Assembly: GCF_004349265.1 (NCBI RefSeq)
Contig: NZ_SMFL01000004.1
Span: forward strand, 343,150-407,149
Source: Dyadobacter psychrotolerans
GTDB taxonomy: Bacteria; Bacteroidota; Bacteroidia; Cytophagales; Spirosomataceae
Reading direction: 5' to 3'
Length of the DNA stretch: 64,000 bases
The translations under genes and the position numbers were made by a program. The notes under the pieces are model-generated. The model had not been told where the DNA came from. It ran no database searches and saw nothing but the letters and a program-made list of their open reading frames with translations. Positions within the stretch are counted from its first letter, which is position 1, and each line of letters begins with the position of its first letter. Below, in pieces: positions 45,451 to 54,482 of the stretch.

Positions 45451-48400
45451 ATGAATCAGCGACCAGGTGAAAAGACTCCAGGCCACAGGAGAAGCGGTGC
45501 GTGGCTGTTATCGTTGGTTATTTTAGGTTCGGCTGTTTCTGCCGATCTTCACGCGGGAAATCTCCCAAGTAACAGTTTTGTTTCCAGGTATGCGGACCAG
45601 ACCGTAACAGGGATTATCAAAGATGAAAAGGGAGAGGGTCTTCCGGGTGTGAGCATCTTGCTTAAAGGTTCACAGGCAGGCGCGATCACGGACGTAAATG
45701 GAAATTTTTCTATTTCTGTCCCAAATGCAAGTTCGGTTCTGGTGGTTTCCTATGTAGGCTTTTTAGCGCAGGAAATCACAGTAGGCAACCGCACATCCAT
45801 TGACATCACTTTGAAATCCGACACCAAAGCGTTGGACGAAGTGGTTGTAATCGGTTATGGTACGACAAAACGCCAGGATTTTACGGGTTCAGTAAGTTCA
45901 CTCAAACTGGAAGGCTCGGCAGTTGCACTTCTTCCAAGTATGAATGCCCTGGAAACTTTAAAAGGAAGTCTTCCGGGTCTTGATGTTGGGGCAACCAACT
46001 CTGCAGGAGGACAGCCATCGGTTCAGATTCGCGGTCAAAATTCGATCAGCGGATCCAACGACCCTTTAATTGTTTTGGATGGGGTGGTATTTTTAGGAAG
46101 TCTTGCTGACATCAACCCAAGTGACATTGCTAGTTTTGACGTATTAAAGGATGCAACATCAGCTGCTGCTTATGGTTCCCGTTCGGCTAATGGTGTAATC
46201 GCAATTACAACTAAAAGAGGTAAGGTTGGAAAACCAGTTATTACTTTTAATTCTTCAACCGGTTTTCAGTCATGGCAGAGAAGGCCTGAAATGATGAAAG
46301 GTGAAGAATGGATTAGTGTTGTCAATGCGCGTAACAAATATACCGAAGGATCGACAAACTGGTTAAAACCAGGTGAGTTGGCAAACCGTGCAGCTGGCAA
46401 GGAAACAAATTGGCTGGATGAAACAACCCGCACAGGTGTGATACAAACTTACCAGGCGGCCGTTTCCGGTGCCAGCGAAAAAATTAACTATTATCTTTCA
46501 ACATCCTATGACGACAATAAGGCCATTGTAAAAGGTGATCAGTTTAGCCGCATATCTGTCCTGGGTAAAGTCAAAACAGAAATAACCAAATGGCTGGAAA
46601 TTGGAGCGGATGGTAGTTATTCAAAAAGAGATTATTCAGGATTTGCAGCCAATATCGGCGAGGCTCAAACGATGTCACCCTATGGAGTAATGTATCGTGA
46701 TGATCAGGGGAATCTGGAGAAATATCCTTATACGCAGTCAGCCGTGAACCCATTATGGGGAGTTGACGACGACACCCGCAGTAATACAGATATACTTAAT
46801 AGCTATCGGTTAAATGCCAATGCACTGGTTACGATTCCATTTGTGGAGGGGCTGACCTACCGTGTCAATTTCCTGAACAATGTGACAAAGAATGAAAGGG
46901 GAAACTTTACAAACGAAAAGTACTACGTGCAGGAAGGTGATGCGGCAAGCAGATATTCTCCTTCTGTGATCCAGGGCTTTTTGACAAATGCAAATGGTAA
47001 TCTGGAACGGAGCGGTATTTCAAGTTATGTTTTTGATAATATCATCAATTACAAGAATACGTTTGGAAAACACGGTATTGATGTAACACTTGTTGCAACC
47101 AGAGACAATCAAAAATACACTTATATCAATTCTACCGGCTCGAACTTTGCGGCAAATGGTAACACAACGCTGGGATTATGGGGACTTCATAAGGCAACAG
47201 TTCAACGGGTAAACCTGGATGCTTACCAACGTTCGAACATTGGCTATCTGGGTCGTTTGAGCTACTCTTTCAACGACAAGTACTTCTTCACAGGGTCTTA
47301 TCGTCGTGACGGTGCTTCGGTTTTTGGTGCAAACAACAAATTTGCGAACTTCCTTGCAGCTGGTGTAGCCTGGAAGGTGACCAATGAAGAATTCCTGAAA
47401 AGCTTCACACCGCTGAATAATCTGAAAGTGAAATTTTCTTACGGTCAAAACGGAAACCAAGGGGTGGATCCTTATGGGACATTGTCAACGGTTGCGAATG
47501 CCGCTGCTGGTGGTGTACGTTATGAATGGTCTAATACACCGGGTGTGATCAACTACGGTTTATATCAAAGTGCATTGGGTAATTCCGATTTGGGTTGGGA
47601 AACGACAACTTCCTGGAATGCAGGTTTCGAATCAGCCTGGTTAAACAACCGCTTGTTTCTGGATGTAGATGCTTACTACGGAGCAACCACCAATCAGATT
47701 TTTACCAGAAATATTCCTGTAATGACCGGTTTCAAAACCATCAAAACTTCCATGGGGCAGGTAAACAATACAGGTCTTGAAATTACTTTGAGAACCGTCA
47801 ACTACCAGAGTAAGGATCTGACCTGGGGAACTTCTTTTACCTTCTGGCAAAACAGAAACAAGCTTGTAAAGCTTTATGGTGAAGATAAAGATGGCAATGG
47901 TAAAGAAGACGACGATATTGCAAACAGCCTTTTCATCGGACAGCCACTGGGTGTGATCTACGGTTACGAACAAATAGGAATCGTTCAGGCAGGAGATACA
48001 GAATACACAACCTTAACAGGAGCTGCTCCTGGTGCACCAAAATACAGGGATATCGACGGCGTTGCTGGTATTACAGCGGCAGACAGAAAGATTATAGGTT
48101 ATACCAAAGAGAATTTCCGTTTAAACATGAGCAATACTTTGTCATATAAGAATTTTGACTTGTATGTACTTGTATCAGGTATTTTTGGAGGTGGTGACTG
48201 GTATAAGAAAAGTAATGCTGCTGCTTATCTTACAGCTGGTACAGGACGTTTCAATGACAATATGACGTCCAAGGAATACTGGACTCCTGAGAATGCAAGC
48301 AATGAATATCCTTCGGCCTATTTTGCAGGTGATGGTCGTTTTCAGGGTTTACAGTCCCGCACTTTTGTCAGAGTTCAGGATGCTACGCTTTCCTACCGTT

Positions 48401-48579
48401 TGAAGCCCGAACTGGCAGCAAAAGCAAAGTTGAATTCGGTTAAGTTGTTTGTGAGCGCAAGAAACCTTGCAACCTTCACAAAATGGTTTGGAGGAGATCC
48501 GGAAACAGGTACTCCAGTGCGTGAAAATACTTTCCCTGTTCCATCAACCTATTCAGTGGGAGCTAATATCAGTTTCTAA
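45451..48579 (+). CDS. SusC-like TonB-dependent transporter of the rhamnosidase locus
   Basis: The 1042-aa beta-barrel begins with a signal peptide (AWLLSLVILGSAVSADLHAG), then the carboxypeptidase-D-like domain (VTGIIKDEKGEGLPGVSILLKG), the plug with VVVIGYGTTKRQDF and SNDPLIVLDGVVF, and the barrel ending VPSTYSVGANISF. It works with the SusD encoded 12 nt downstream to import oligosaccharides. The neighbours, a GH106-like enzyme and an isomerase, suggest a rhamnose-containing glycan. No long linker is present, unlike the SusC at the left end. Confidence 0.96.
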   Translation: MNQRPGEKTPGHRRSGAWLLSLVILGSAVSADLHAGNLPSNSFVSRYADQTVTGIIKDEKGEGLPGVSILLKGSQAGAITDVNGNFSISVPNASSVLVVSYVGFLAQEITVGNRTSIDITLKSDTKALDEVVVIGYGTTKRQDFTGSVSSLKLEGSAVALLPSMNALETLKGSLPGLDVGATNSAGGQPSVQIRGQNSISGSNDPLIVLDGVVFLGSLADINPSDIASFDVLKDATSAAAYGSRSANGVIAITTKRGKVGKPVITFNSSTGFQSWQRRPEMMKGEEWISVVNARNKYTEGSTNWLKPGELANRAAGKETNWLDETTRTGVIQTYQAAVSGASEKINYYLSTSYDDNKAIVKGDQFSRISVLGKVKTEITKWLEIGADGSYSKRDYSGFAANIGEAQTMSPYGVMYRDDQGNLEKYPYTQSAVNPLWGVDDDTRSNTDILNSYRLNANALVTIPFVEGLTYRVNFLNNVTKNERGNFTNEKYYVQEGDAASRYSPSVIQGFLTNANGNLERSGISSYVFDNIINYKNTFGKHGIDVTLVATRDNQKYTYINSTGSNFAANGNTTLGLWGLHKATVQRVNLDAYQRSNIGYLGRLSYSFNDKYFFTGSYRRDGASVFGANNKFANFLAAGVAWKVTNEEFLKSFTPLNNLKVKFSYGQNGNQGVDPYGTLSTVANAAAGGVRYEWSNTPGVINYGLYQSALGNSDLGWETTTSWNAGFESAWLNNRLFLDVDAYYGATTNQIFTRNIPVMTGFKTIKTSMGQVNNTGLEITLRTVNYQSKDLTWGTSFTFWQNRNKLVKLYGEDKDGNGKEDDDIANSLFIGQPLGVIYGYEQIGIVQAGDTEYTTLTGAAPGAPKYRDIDGVAGITAADRKIIGYTKENFRLNMSNTLSYKNFDLYVLVSGIFGGGDWYKKSNAAAYLTAGTGRFNDNMTSKEYWTPENASNEYPSAYFAGDGRFQGLQSRTFVRVQDATLSYRLKPELAAKAKLNSVKLFVSARNLATFTKWFGGDPETGTPVRENTFPVPSTYSVGANISF

Positions 48580-48591
48580 ACATCAATTTTT

Positions 48592-50316
48592 ATGAAAAAT
48601 ATATTGTCAAAAAAGTCATTTTGGGCGCTGATGGTTCTTCTGAACGTGATTGGCTGTAAGTCCAATGACGAGTTTCTTAAAGAAAATCCCGAAACGTTTT
48701 ATACCGTCGACAACGCATTTTCTACCTCAGCACAGGTGGATCAGGTTTTGGTTGGTATTTATTCACAGATCAGGGATTTGTGGGCAAACCCGGCAGAAGA
48801 AGGGTGGATTTTTGTATTGAGAGGAAACGGAACCGATATGTACGATGTGGCAAGTATCAGAAGAGGTGCTACATTTAACAACTACGGCTTGATCAACGTC
48901 GATAACGGGACATTCTACAACATCTATAGTACCTATTATCAGATGATTGCAAAGGCTAATCTCGCTTTGGAAGCCGCACAGCTTCCGCAGATATCATTCT
49001 CTTCTGAGGCAGAAAAGGCAAACATCATTGCACAGGCAAAGTTCTTTCGGGCATATGCTTACAGGAACCTGGGAGAACTTTTCGGTGGTGTATCCATTGT
49101 AACATCGGTTTCAAAGGTTCCTCAGTATGATTTCAAAAGATCTACACGGGTTGAAACGTATCAGTTTGCGATTGACGATCTTCTGGCAGCTGAAAAGGAT
49201 TTGCCAGAGACAACTGTAAGTGGTGGACGCGTAGTGAAAGGTGCTGCGCAGCATTATCTGGCTGAATTATATCTTGCCATGGGAACGCAGCTGGTGGCAG
49301 ATGGAAAAGCATCGGAAGGACAGGCTGCCTTCGCTCAGTCAATCGCTTACGCTACCAAAGTGATTGATGGCGGAACCTACTCTTTAATGAAAACACGTTT
49401 TGGCGCAAGAAGCACCGAAGCGCAGGGAAATGTGTATTGGGACCTTTTTCAGGAAAACAACGTAAACTACCAAAACGGAAACAAAGAGAGTATCTGGACT
49501 TTGCAGGTTGACTATGCAGCTTACCGGGCAGAAGATGGAAAATCGAAATTACCTTATTCCCGTACTTATGGAGCTGTTTTTCGTGATGGTGCCAAGGATC
49601 ATTTGACTGGCACAGCGGAAGATGTAGGTGGTCGTGGTATTGCACAGATGATCCCAACGTTCTATGTGAGAGATGACATCTATGCGGATAAGTATGCTAC
49701 GGATTTACGTAACTCAGAGATCGTTTTCCGCCGTGTGTTTAATGGTAACGTGAAAACCTCGCCTTATTTTGGTAAGCCTGTTCCATGGGATGTGCTCTAC
49801 AACGGAAGCGCGGACGCGACAACAAATATGAACAACAGAAGTTTGGTTTACCCTATTTCCTGTAAAATCGCTACTGATAAATACACGGGACTTGCTGATG
49901 GAGAAAACATGAGCAATCTGTTTCGTGACGATTATTTCATTCGCCTTTCTGAGACAATTCTGTTGCGTGCAGAAGCGAAACAGCGCAGCGGCAACAAAGC
50001 CGGAGCAGCAGCAGATGTTAATTTGTTGAGATCCCGTGCGAATGCAACCTATTTGGTAAGCGCTGCGGATATGGACGATAGCTTCAATATGATTTTGGAC
50101 GAACGTGCACGTGAGCTTGTTTACGAGGAAGCAAGATGGAATACACTTCTTCGTATGGGCGGAACCATTGCCGTTGACCGTATTAAAAAGTATGCATTCT
50201 GGCCGGAAGCCAAGGCTACTCTGACCTTTAATTACAATCTTTGGCCAATTCCGCAAACCATCATCGATACCAATAAAGATGTTGTTTTGGAACAAAATCC
50301 TGGCTGGAAGAGGTAG
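48592..50316 (+). CDS. SusD-like outer-membrane lipoprotein of the rhamnosidase locus
   Basis: The 574-aa lipoprotein has its acylated Cys in LNVIGCKS. Core SusD motifs are AKFFRAYAYRNLGELFGGVSIV, SETILLRAEAKQRSGNKAGAAADVNLLRSRA, and DERARELVYEEARWNTLLRMGG; it ends LWPIPQTIIDTNKDVVLEQNPGWKR. It forms the lid of the SusC transporter. It begins 12 nt after the SusC stop and ends before a hairpin terminator; the GH106 gene follows 129 nt later. Confidence 0.96.
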   Translation: MKNILSKKSFWALMVLLNVIGCKSNDEFLKENPETFYTVDNAFSTSAQVDQVLVGIYSQIRDLWANPAEEGWIFVLRGNGTDMYDVASIRRGATFNNYGLINVDNGTFYNIYSTYYQMIAKANLALEAAQLPQISFSSEAEKANIIAQAKFFRAYAYRNLGELFGGVSIVTSVSKVPQYDFKRSTRVETYQFAIDDLLAAEKDLPETTVSGGRVVKGAAQHYLAELYLAMGTQLVADGKASEGQAAFAQSIAYATKVIDGGTYSLMKTRFGARSTEAQGNVYWDLFQENNVNYQNGNKESIWTLQVDYAAYRAEDGKSKLPYSRTYGAVFRDGAKDHLTGTAEDVGGRGIAQMIPTFYVRDDIYADKYATDLRNSEIVFRRVFNGNVKTSPYFGKPVPWDVLYNGSADATTNMNNRSLVYPISCKIATDKYTGLADGENMSNLFRDDYFIRLSETILLRAEAKQRSGNKAGAAADVNLLRSRANATYLVSAADMDDSFNMILDERARELVYEEARWNTLLRMGGTIAVDRIKKYAFWPEAKATLTFNYNLWPIPQTIIDTNKDVVLEQNPGWKR

Positions 50317-50348
50317 TTTGTAAAAGGTTTGCCGTATAATTATAAACG

Positions 50349-50379
50349 CAATTGCCCGGGTGGATGATCCGGGCAATTG
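50349..50379 (+). terminator. Hairpin between SusD and GH106 genes
   Basis: An 11-bp perfect stem (CAATTGCCCGG / CCGGGCAATTG) with a 9-nt loop. No clear T-tract follows, so it may act as a weak terminator or as an mRNA stabiliser lowering the downstream enzyme level. Confidence 0.65.
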
Positions 50380-50445
50380 TTCGTAAATAAACCATCATAT
50401 TTTGCACAGGCCACCTGCCTGATTTTTTACTAAACTCCTGATACA

Positions 50446-53331
50446 ATGTTTAAAAAGTTGAGTTCCTTTTGCCTGTTGACTGCCTTTCTGCTGTTTTCAG
50501 GTGAAACAGTATTTTCCCAAAAAAGTACGGCTATCGTTGAAAGTTCGGTTTTTCAAAATCCTCCTTCAAATTATGGGATTCGTTGTTGGTGGTGGTGGCT
50601 GAATGGAAATGTCGATAAAGAGGTGATTACCCGCGATTTGGAAGAGATGAAGGCGAAAGGGTTTAGTGGCGCCTGTATTTTTGATGCCGGAGGTGCTGAC
50701 CAGCGAGGTAACGGACAGGTTCCGGAAGGTCCCATGTTTGGCTCTCCTGCCTGGAAGGAACTTTATGTGCATGCAATTAAAGAAGCGGACCGCCTGGGCT
50801 TGGTTATGTCCGTGAGTATCCAAAGCGGCTGGAATTTGGGAGGGCCTGACATCACGCCTGCAGAAACAGCCAAACAGGTTGTTTTTTCGCAATTACAGGT
50901 AAAAGGTTCGGCAAGAATACAAAAGGAACTTGCTGTGCCAAAAATCAGGTATGATTATTACCGGGACATTGTGATTTTGGCGATCCCTGCAAAAACATTT
51001 ACAAACCGTGCGCCGATCAGGGATTTTGAGAACAAGGCTGCTACTCGTGAAGTAGGCTGGTCGGTACCTGAAACCCGTCCTCTTTTAACAGATATCGCCG
51101 GTACAAAAGGGGAGGAGGATGCAAGTGTTAAACAGGTATTAAACATCACAAAGTATTTTAAAGATGGCAAGCTTGACTGGAAAGCACCAGCCGGCGAATG
51201 GACGATTTTACGTGTGGGATTTACTCCTACGGATGCTGAGGTTTCCACATCCAGCGGAAAATGGCAGGGGAATGTTATTGATTATTTAAGTGAAAAGAAT
51301 TTTAATCGTTACTGGGATACCAACGTAGAGCCGTTACTGAAAGCAATCGGGCCGATGGCCGGTAAAACCTTAAAGTATCTCCAGACCGATAGTTTTGAAG
51401 CAGGTGGACTTAACTGGACAGAGGGGTTTGAAAAAGAATTTATCAAATATCGTGGTTATGATCCGGTTCCCTACCTGCCTGTTCTGGCCGGAAAAATTAT
51501 TGAAAACCGAGAAGTTAGTAACCGTTTTTTATCAGATCTGCGTAAAACGCTGGCAGACCTGATTGCGGAAAAACACTACGGAACTTTTGCTAAACGTGCC
51601 AGAGAATACGGAATCGGTATTCAGCCGGAATCTGCCGGACCTCACGCCGGACCGTTTGACGGACTGAAAAATTACGGTTACAGTGAAATTATGATGAGTG
51701 AATTTTGGTCGCCCTCACCGCACCGTGCAAAACCTGTTGACCGCTTTTTTGTAAAACAAGCAGGAAGCGCTGCGAAAATTTATAATAAAAAGCTGGTGGG
51801 AGCAGAGTCATTTACCACCATCGGGCCACATTGGAACGATGTAATGTGGGCTGATATGAAACCTAGTGCGGACCATGAGTTCTGCGCTGGCTTGAACCTG
51901 GTCTATTTGCATACCTTCACAGCTTCACCTAAATCAATGGGATTGCCTGGGCAGGAGTATTTTGCCGGTACGCATTTTAATCCGAATGTTACCTGGTGGA
52001 ATCAGTCAACCGCTTTTATTCAATATCTGACCCGGTGCCAATACATGCATCAAAGCGGTATTTCGGTGGCTGATGTTTTATATTATTACGGAGATCACTC
52101 TCCAAACCTGGGACGATTAAAAGAGGATGATCCATCCGGTGCATTGCCTGGTTTTGATTACGATTTAATTGATGAGGATCGTTTGCTGGCACTGGAAATG
52201 AAAAACGGAAAGATCGTTCTGCCGCACGGTGTTTCTTACCGGATATTGGCTTTGCCTGATCATAAAACGCTTTCACTTGCCGCTTTGCAAAAAATACAGG
52301 CTTTGGTAAAAGCAGGAGCAACGGTGATAGGTATGAAACCGGTAACAACAGCAAGTCTTGTTAAATACCCTGCTTCGGAACAGACACTTAAAACGATAGC
52401 AGATGAACTGTGGGGAACCGCAATCGAGAAAAACGGAGTACGTAAAGTAGGAGCGGGCAAAATCGTTTGGGGGAAAACAGCGGCTGAATACCTGCGATCC
52501 GATGGTGTAGATTTTGACATGGAAATCGTTGAATGTGAAAACGGAAGTAAGTACGACTACATCCACCGTGCAGATACCGCCGTTGACTATTATTTCGTAA
52601 GCAGTCAGAACCGGGCAGCGTCCAAAATGACCGCGGCGTTCCGTATCAGCGGAAAACAACCTGAACTCTGGAACGCGGTAACAGGAGAAACCAAGCCAGC
52701 CACATCGTTTTATCAAAAGGGTGGAAAAACCTACGTTCCGCTGGAATTCGATCCTTACGGTTCTGTTTTTGTTGTTTTTCAAAAAGATATTTCCAAAGAC
52801 AAGAAAGGAGAGCAGCAATCTAACTACGTGAAGCTGGAACCTGCAACAACGCTCCACGGTGCCTGGGATGTGACTTTTGATCCGAAGTGGGGAGCACCTG
52901 CAAGTGTAGTTTTCAATGAGCTAACCAGCTGGTCGGACAGGACGGAAGAAGGAATTAAGTTTTATTCAGGGAAGGCGGTTTACAGCAAAAAGTTTGATGC
53001 CGGCAAAGAGCTTGTTTCGGGCCGGAAGGCTTATCTGGACCTTGGAGAGGTGAAGGATATTGGTATTGCAAGAGTATTTTTGAATGGAAAAGATCTGGGT
53101 ATTCTCTGGGCGCCACCGTTGCGTGTACCAGTAAGCGGTTTATTGAAGGAAAAGGACAACGAACTGAAAGTCGAAGTTGTCAATACCTGGCGTAACCGTC
53201 TGATCGGCGACCGGACAAAACCGGCGGAAAAGCAGCTGACCAAAACCAACGTAAAGGTTCTGGATACCTGGCAATTAACACCATCCGGACTGCTGGGACC
53301 GGTTAGATTAATGAAAGCAATGGAGCAATAA
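50446..53331 (+). CDS. GH106-like alpha-L-rhamnosidase
   Basis: The 961-aa exported enzyme has a signal peptide ending FSGETVFSQ. The N-terminal barrel region carries CWWWWLNGNVDKEVITRDLEEM and VSIQSGWNLGGPDITP, typical of GH106. The C-terminal part has a galactose-binding-like beta-sandwich (KAYLDLGEVKDIGIARVFLNGKDLGILWAPP). Family enzymes release alpha-L-rhamnose from plant glycans such as rhamnogalacturonan. Assignment rests on sequence resemblance and locus context. It is followed by a bidirectional terminator and an AraC gene in the opposite direction. Confidence 0.82.
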   Translation: MFKKLSSFCLLTAFLLFSGETVFSQKSTAIVESSVFQNPPSNYGIRCWWWWLNGNVDKEVITRDLEEMKAKGFSGACIFDAGGADQRGNGQVPEGPMFGSPAWKELYVHAIKEADRLGLVMSVSIQSGWNLGGPDITPAETAKQVVFSQLQVKGSARIQKELAVPKIRYDYYRDIVILAIPAKTFTNRAPIRDFENKAATREVGWSVPETRPLLTDIAGTKGEEDASVKQVLNITKYFKDGKLDWKAPAGEWTILRVGFTPTDAEVSTSSGKWQGNVIDYLSEKNFNRYWDTNVEPLLKAIGPMAGKTLKYLQTDSFEAGGLNWTEGFEKEFIKYRGYDPVPYLPVLAGKIIENREVSNRFLSDLRKTLADLIAEKHYGTFAKRAREYGIGIQPESAGPHAGPFDGLKNYGYSEIMMSEFWSPSPHRAKPVDRFFVKQAGSAAKIYNKKLVGAESFTTIGPHWNDVMWADMKPSADHEFCAGLNLVYLHTFTASPKSMGLPGQEYFAGTHFNPNVTWWNQSTAFIQYLTRCQYMHQSGISVADVLYYYGDHSPNLGRLKEDDPSGALPGFDYDLIDEDRLLALEMKNGKIVLPHGVSYRILALPDHKTLSLAALQKIQALVKAGATVIGMKPVTTASLVKYPASEQTLKTIADELWGTAIEKNGVRKVGAGKIVWGKTAAEYLRSDGVDFDMEIVECENGSKYDYIHRADTAVDYYFVSSQNRAASKMTAAFRISGKQPELWNAVTGETKPATSFYQKGGKTYVPLEFDPYGSVFVVFQKDISKDKKGEQQSNYVKLEPATTLHGAWDVTFDPKWGAPASVVFNELTSWSDRTEEGIKFYSGKAVYSKKFDAGKELVSGRKAYLDLGEVKDIGIARVFLNGKDLGILWAPPLRVPVSGLLKEKDNELKVEVVNTWRNRLIGDRTKPAEKQLTKTNVKVLDTWQLTPSGLLGPVRLMKAMEQ

Positions 53332-53350
53332 TAAATGTCCTTCGTTACAG

Positions 53351-53408
53351 AAAAGCCGGAACATTGCCATAAAAGGTGGTTTCGGCTTTTTTGTTTTTGT
53401 AAAATGAA
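53351..53408. terminator. Hairpin terminator between GH106 and AraC genes
   Basis: AAAAGCCGGAA pairs with TTTCGGCTTTT (one G-T pair) around a loop of 28 nt, then TTGTTTTTG. It separates convergent genes. Confidence 0.75.
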
Positions 53409-53413
53409 TTTTA

Positions 53414-54307
53414 TCAAAGCAGGCTATGCCTGTATTGAGACGGGGCGTTGCCCATTTTTTTCTTGAATATTCTGGAAAAATAAAATTCTGACTCAAACCC
53501 AGCCTGATAGGCAATTTCCGATACGGAAAGCGTGGTTTGTCTAAGCATCTGGCTGGCTTTGTCAAGCTTGATATTTAAGTGATACTGTCCCGGTGAAGTG
53601 CCAGTAATCTCCTTAAAAGCCTTTCTGAACCAAACATAGCCCACATCATGTTTCGCTGCCAGATCTTCCATGCTGATCGGGATCATCCAGTTTTCATGAA
53701 TTTCGTAACGGATCTGATGAATCAGCTTTTCTTTTCGCGTGCGCACGGTCTTGGACATAAGTGCCGATGCGTAAATGAGCCCTAAAAGCTGAATAACCAG
53801 GCAGGATGAAATTTGCTTGTGAGCCAGTCCTTCGTACTTTAAAGTGTCAACCAACCGCAGAAATACGGCTAGCAGCTCTGCATCAAAACCAATTTTGAGA
53901 AGCGGACTTTCCGGGCTGAAACATTCCTGGCGCATCAGATACTCGGAATAATGTCCTCCGAAACCAACCCAGAATTCTTCCCAGCCGGTATTGTGTGCGG
54001 GTTTGTAACGGTGCCATACATTTGGGAAAAGTAGAAAGGCAGTACCTGCCTCAACGATTGTCGGAGGCAGGTTTTCTGATTCAAAAACTCCGCCTCCTCC
54101 GGAAATGTACACCAATTGAAATTCGTCTAACCTGCGTCCTTTCTCCCAGTTAAAATAGTAGCTATCGGGATGGTTTTGGTCAGGATAACTCTTTTTTGCA
54201 GGATGCAGATTATGCCCCACATTCAGAATGGATACACCCCAGTTAGGCTCGGAATCAACAAGGTTTTGTAACTGCTCCTGTGTGAAGTATTTCCGGTAGA
54301 TGCTCAT
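53414..54307 (-). CDS. AraC-family regulator, likely of the rhamnosidase locus
   Basis: The 297-aa protein has a cupin-like N-terminal domain (FQLVYISGGGGVFESENLPPTIV, AFLLFPNVWHRYKPA) and a C-terminal AraC DNA-binding domain (MEDLAAKHDVGYVWFRKAFKEITG and TLSVSEIAYQAGFESEFYFSRIFKKKMG in parts). This fits the group that senses sugars. It is divergent from the isomerase gene and convergent with GH106, so it is the natural local regulator. The inducer would be a pentose or deoxyhexose, which is an inference. Confidence 0.93.
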   Translation of the reverse strand: MSIYRKYFTQEQLQNLVDSEPNWGVSILNVGHNLHPAKKSYPDQNHPDSYYFNWEKGRRLDEFQLVYISGGGGVFESENLPPTIVEAGTAFLLFPNVWHRYKPAHNTGWEEFWVGFGGHYSEYLMRQECFSPESPLLKIGFDAELLAVFLRLVDTLKYEGLAHKQISSCLVIQLLGLIYASALMSKTVRTRKEKLIHQIRYEIHENWMIPISMEDLAAKHDVGYVWFRKAFKEITGTSPGQYHLNIKLDKASQMLRQTTLSVSEIAYQAGFESEFYFSRIFKKKMGNAPSQYRHSLL

Positions 54308-54365
54308 ATCAAGAAGTGTAAATAAAGAATCAGATTAACTATTTAATTAGTGCTATGTGATATCC

Positions 54366-54373
54366 TACTTTTG
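54366..54373 (+). promoter_or_regulatory. -7 element upstream of the isomerase-like gene
   Basis: TACTTTTG matches TAnnTTTG. The transcript would have a leader of about 100 nt before the ATG at 54483, space enough for regulation from the divergent AraC gene. No -33 was identified. Confidence 0.45.
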
Positions 54374-54482
54374 CATTAGAAATTTATAAATGAAGCAGAT
54401 AGGTATTAATATCTACTTACTTATTTTCCGAAATAATACTCTCAAAATAAAGCCGTCGAACTAAAAATATATATTTTTTGAT

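Noticed and set aside
49714..50376. Minus-strand ORF (220 aa) over the SusD end
   Set aside because: SusD is unambiguous in the other direction; the ORF overlaps the terminator hairpin and has a shadow-like composition.
52273..52857. Long minus-strand ORF (194 aa) inside GH106
   Set aside because: It lies wholly inside a well-supported gene and reads as a shadow, rich in Cys, Phe and Arg, with no family resemblance.
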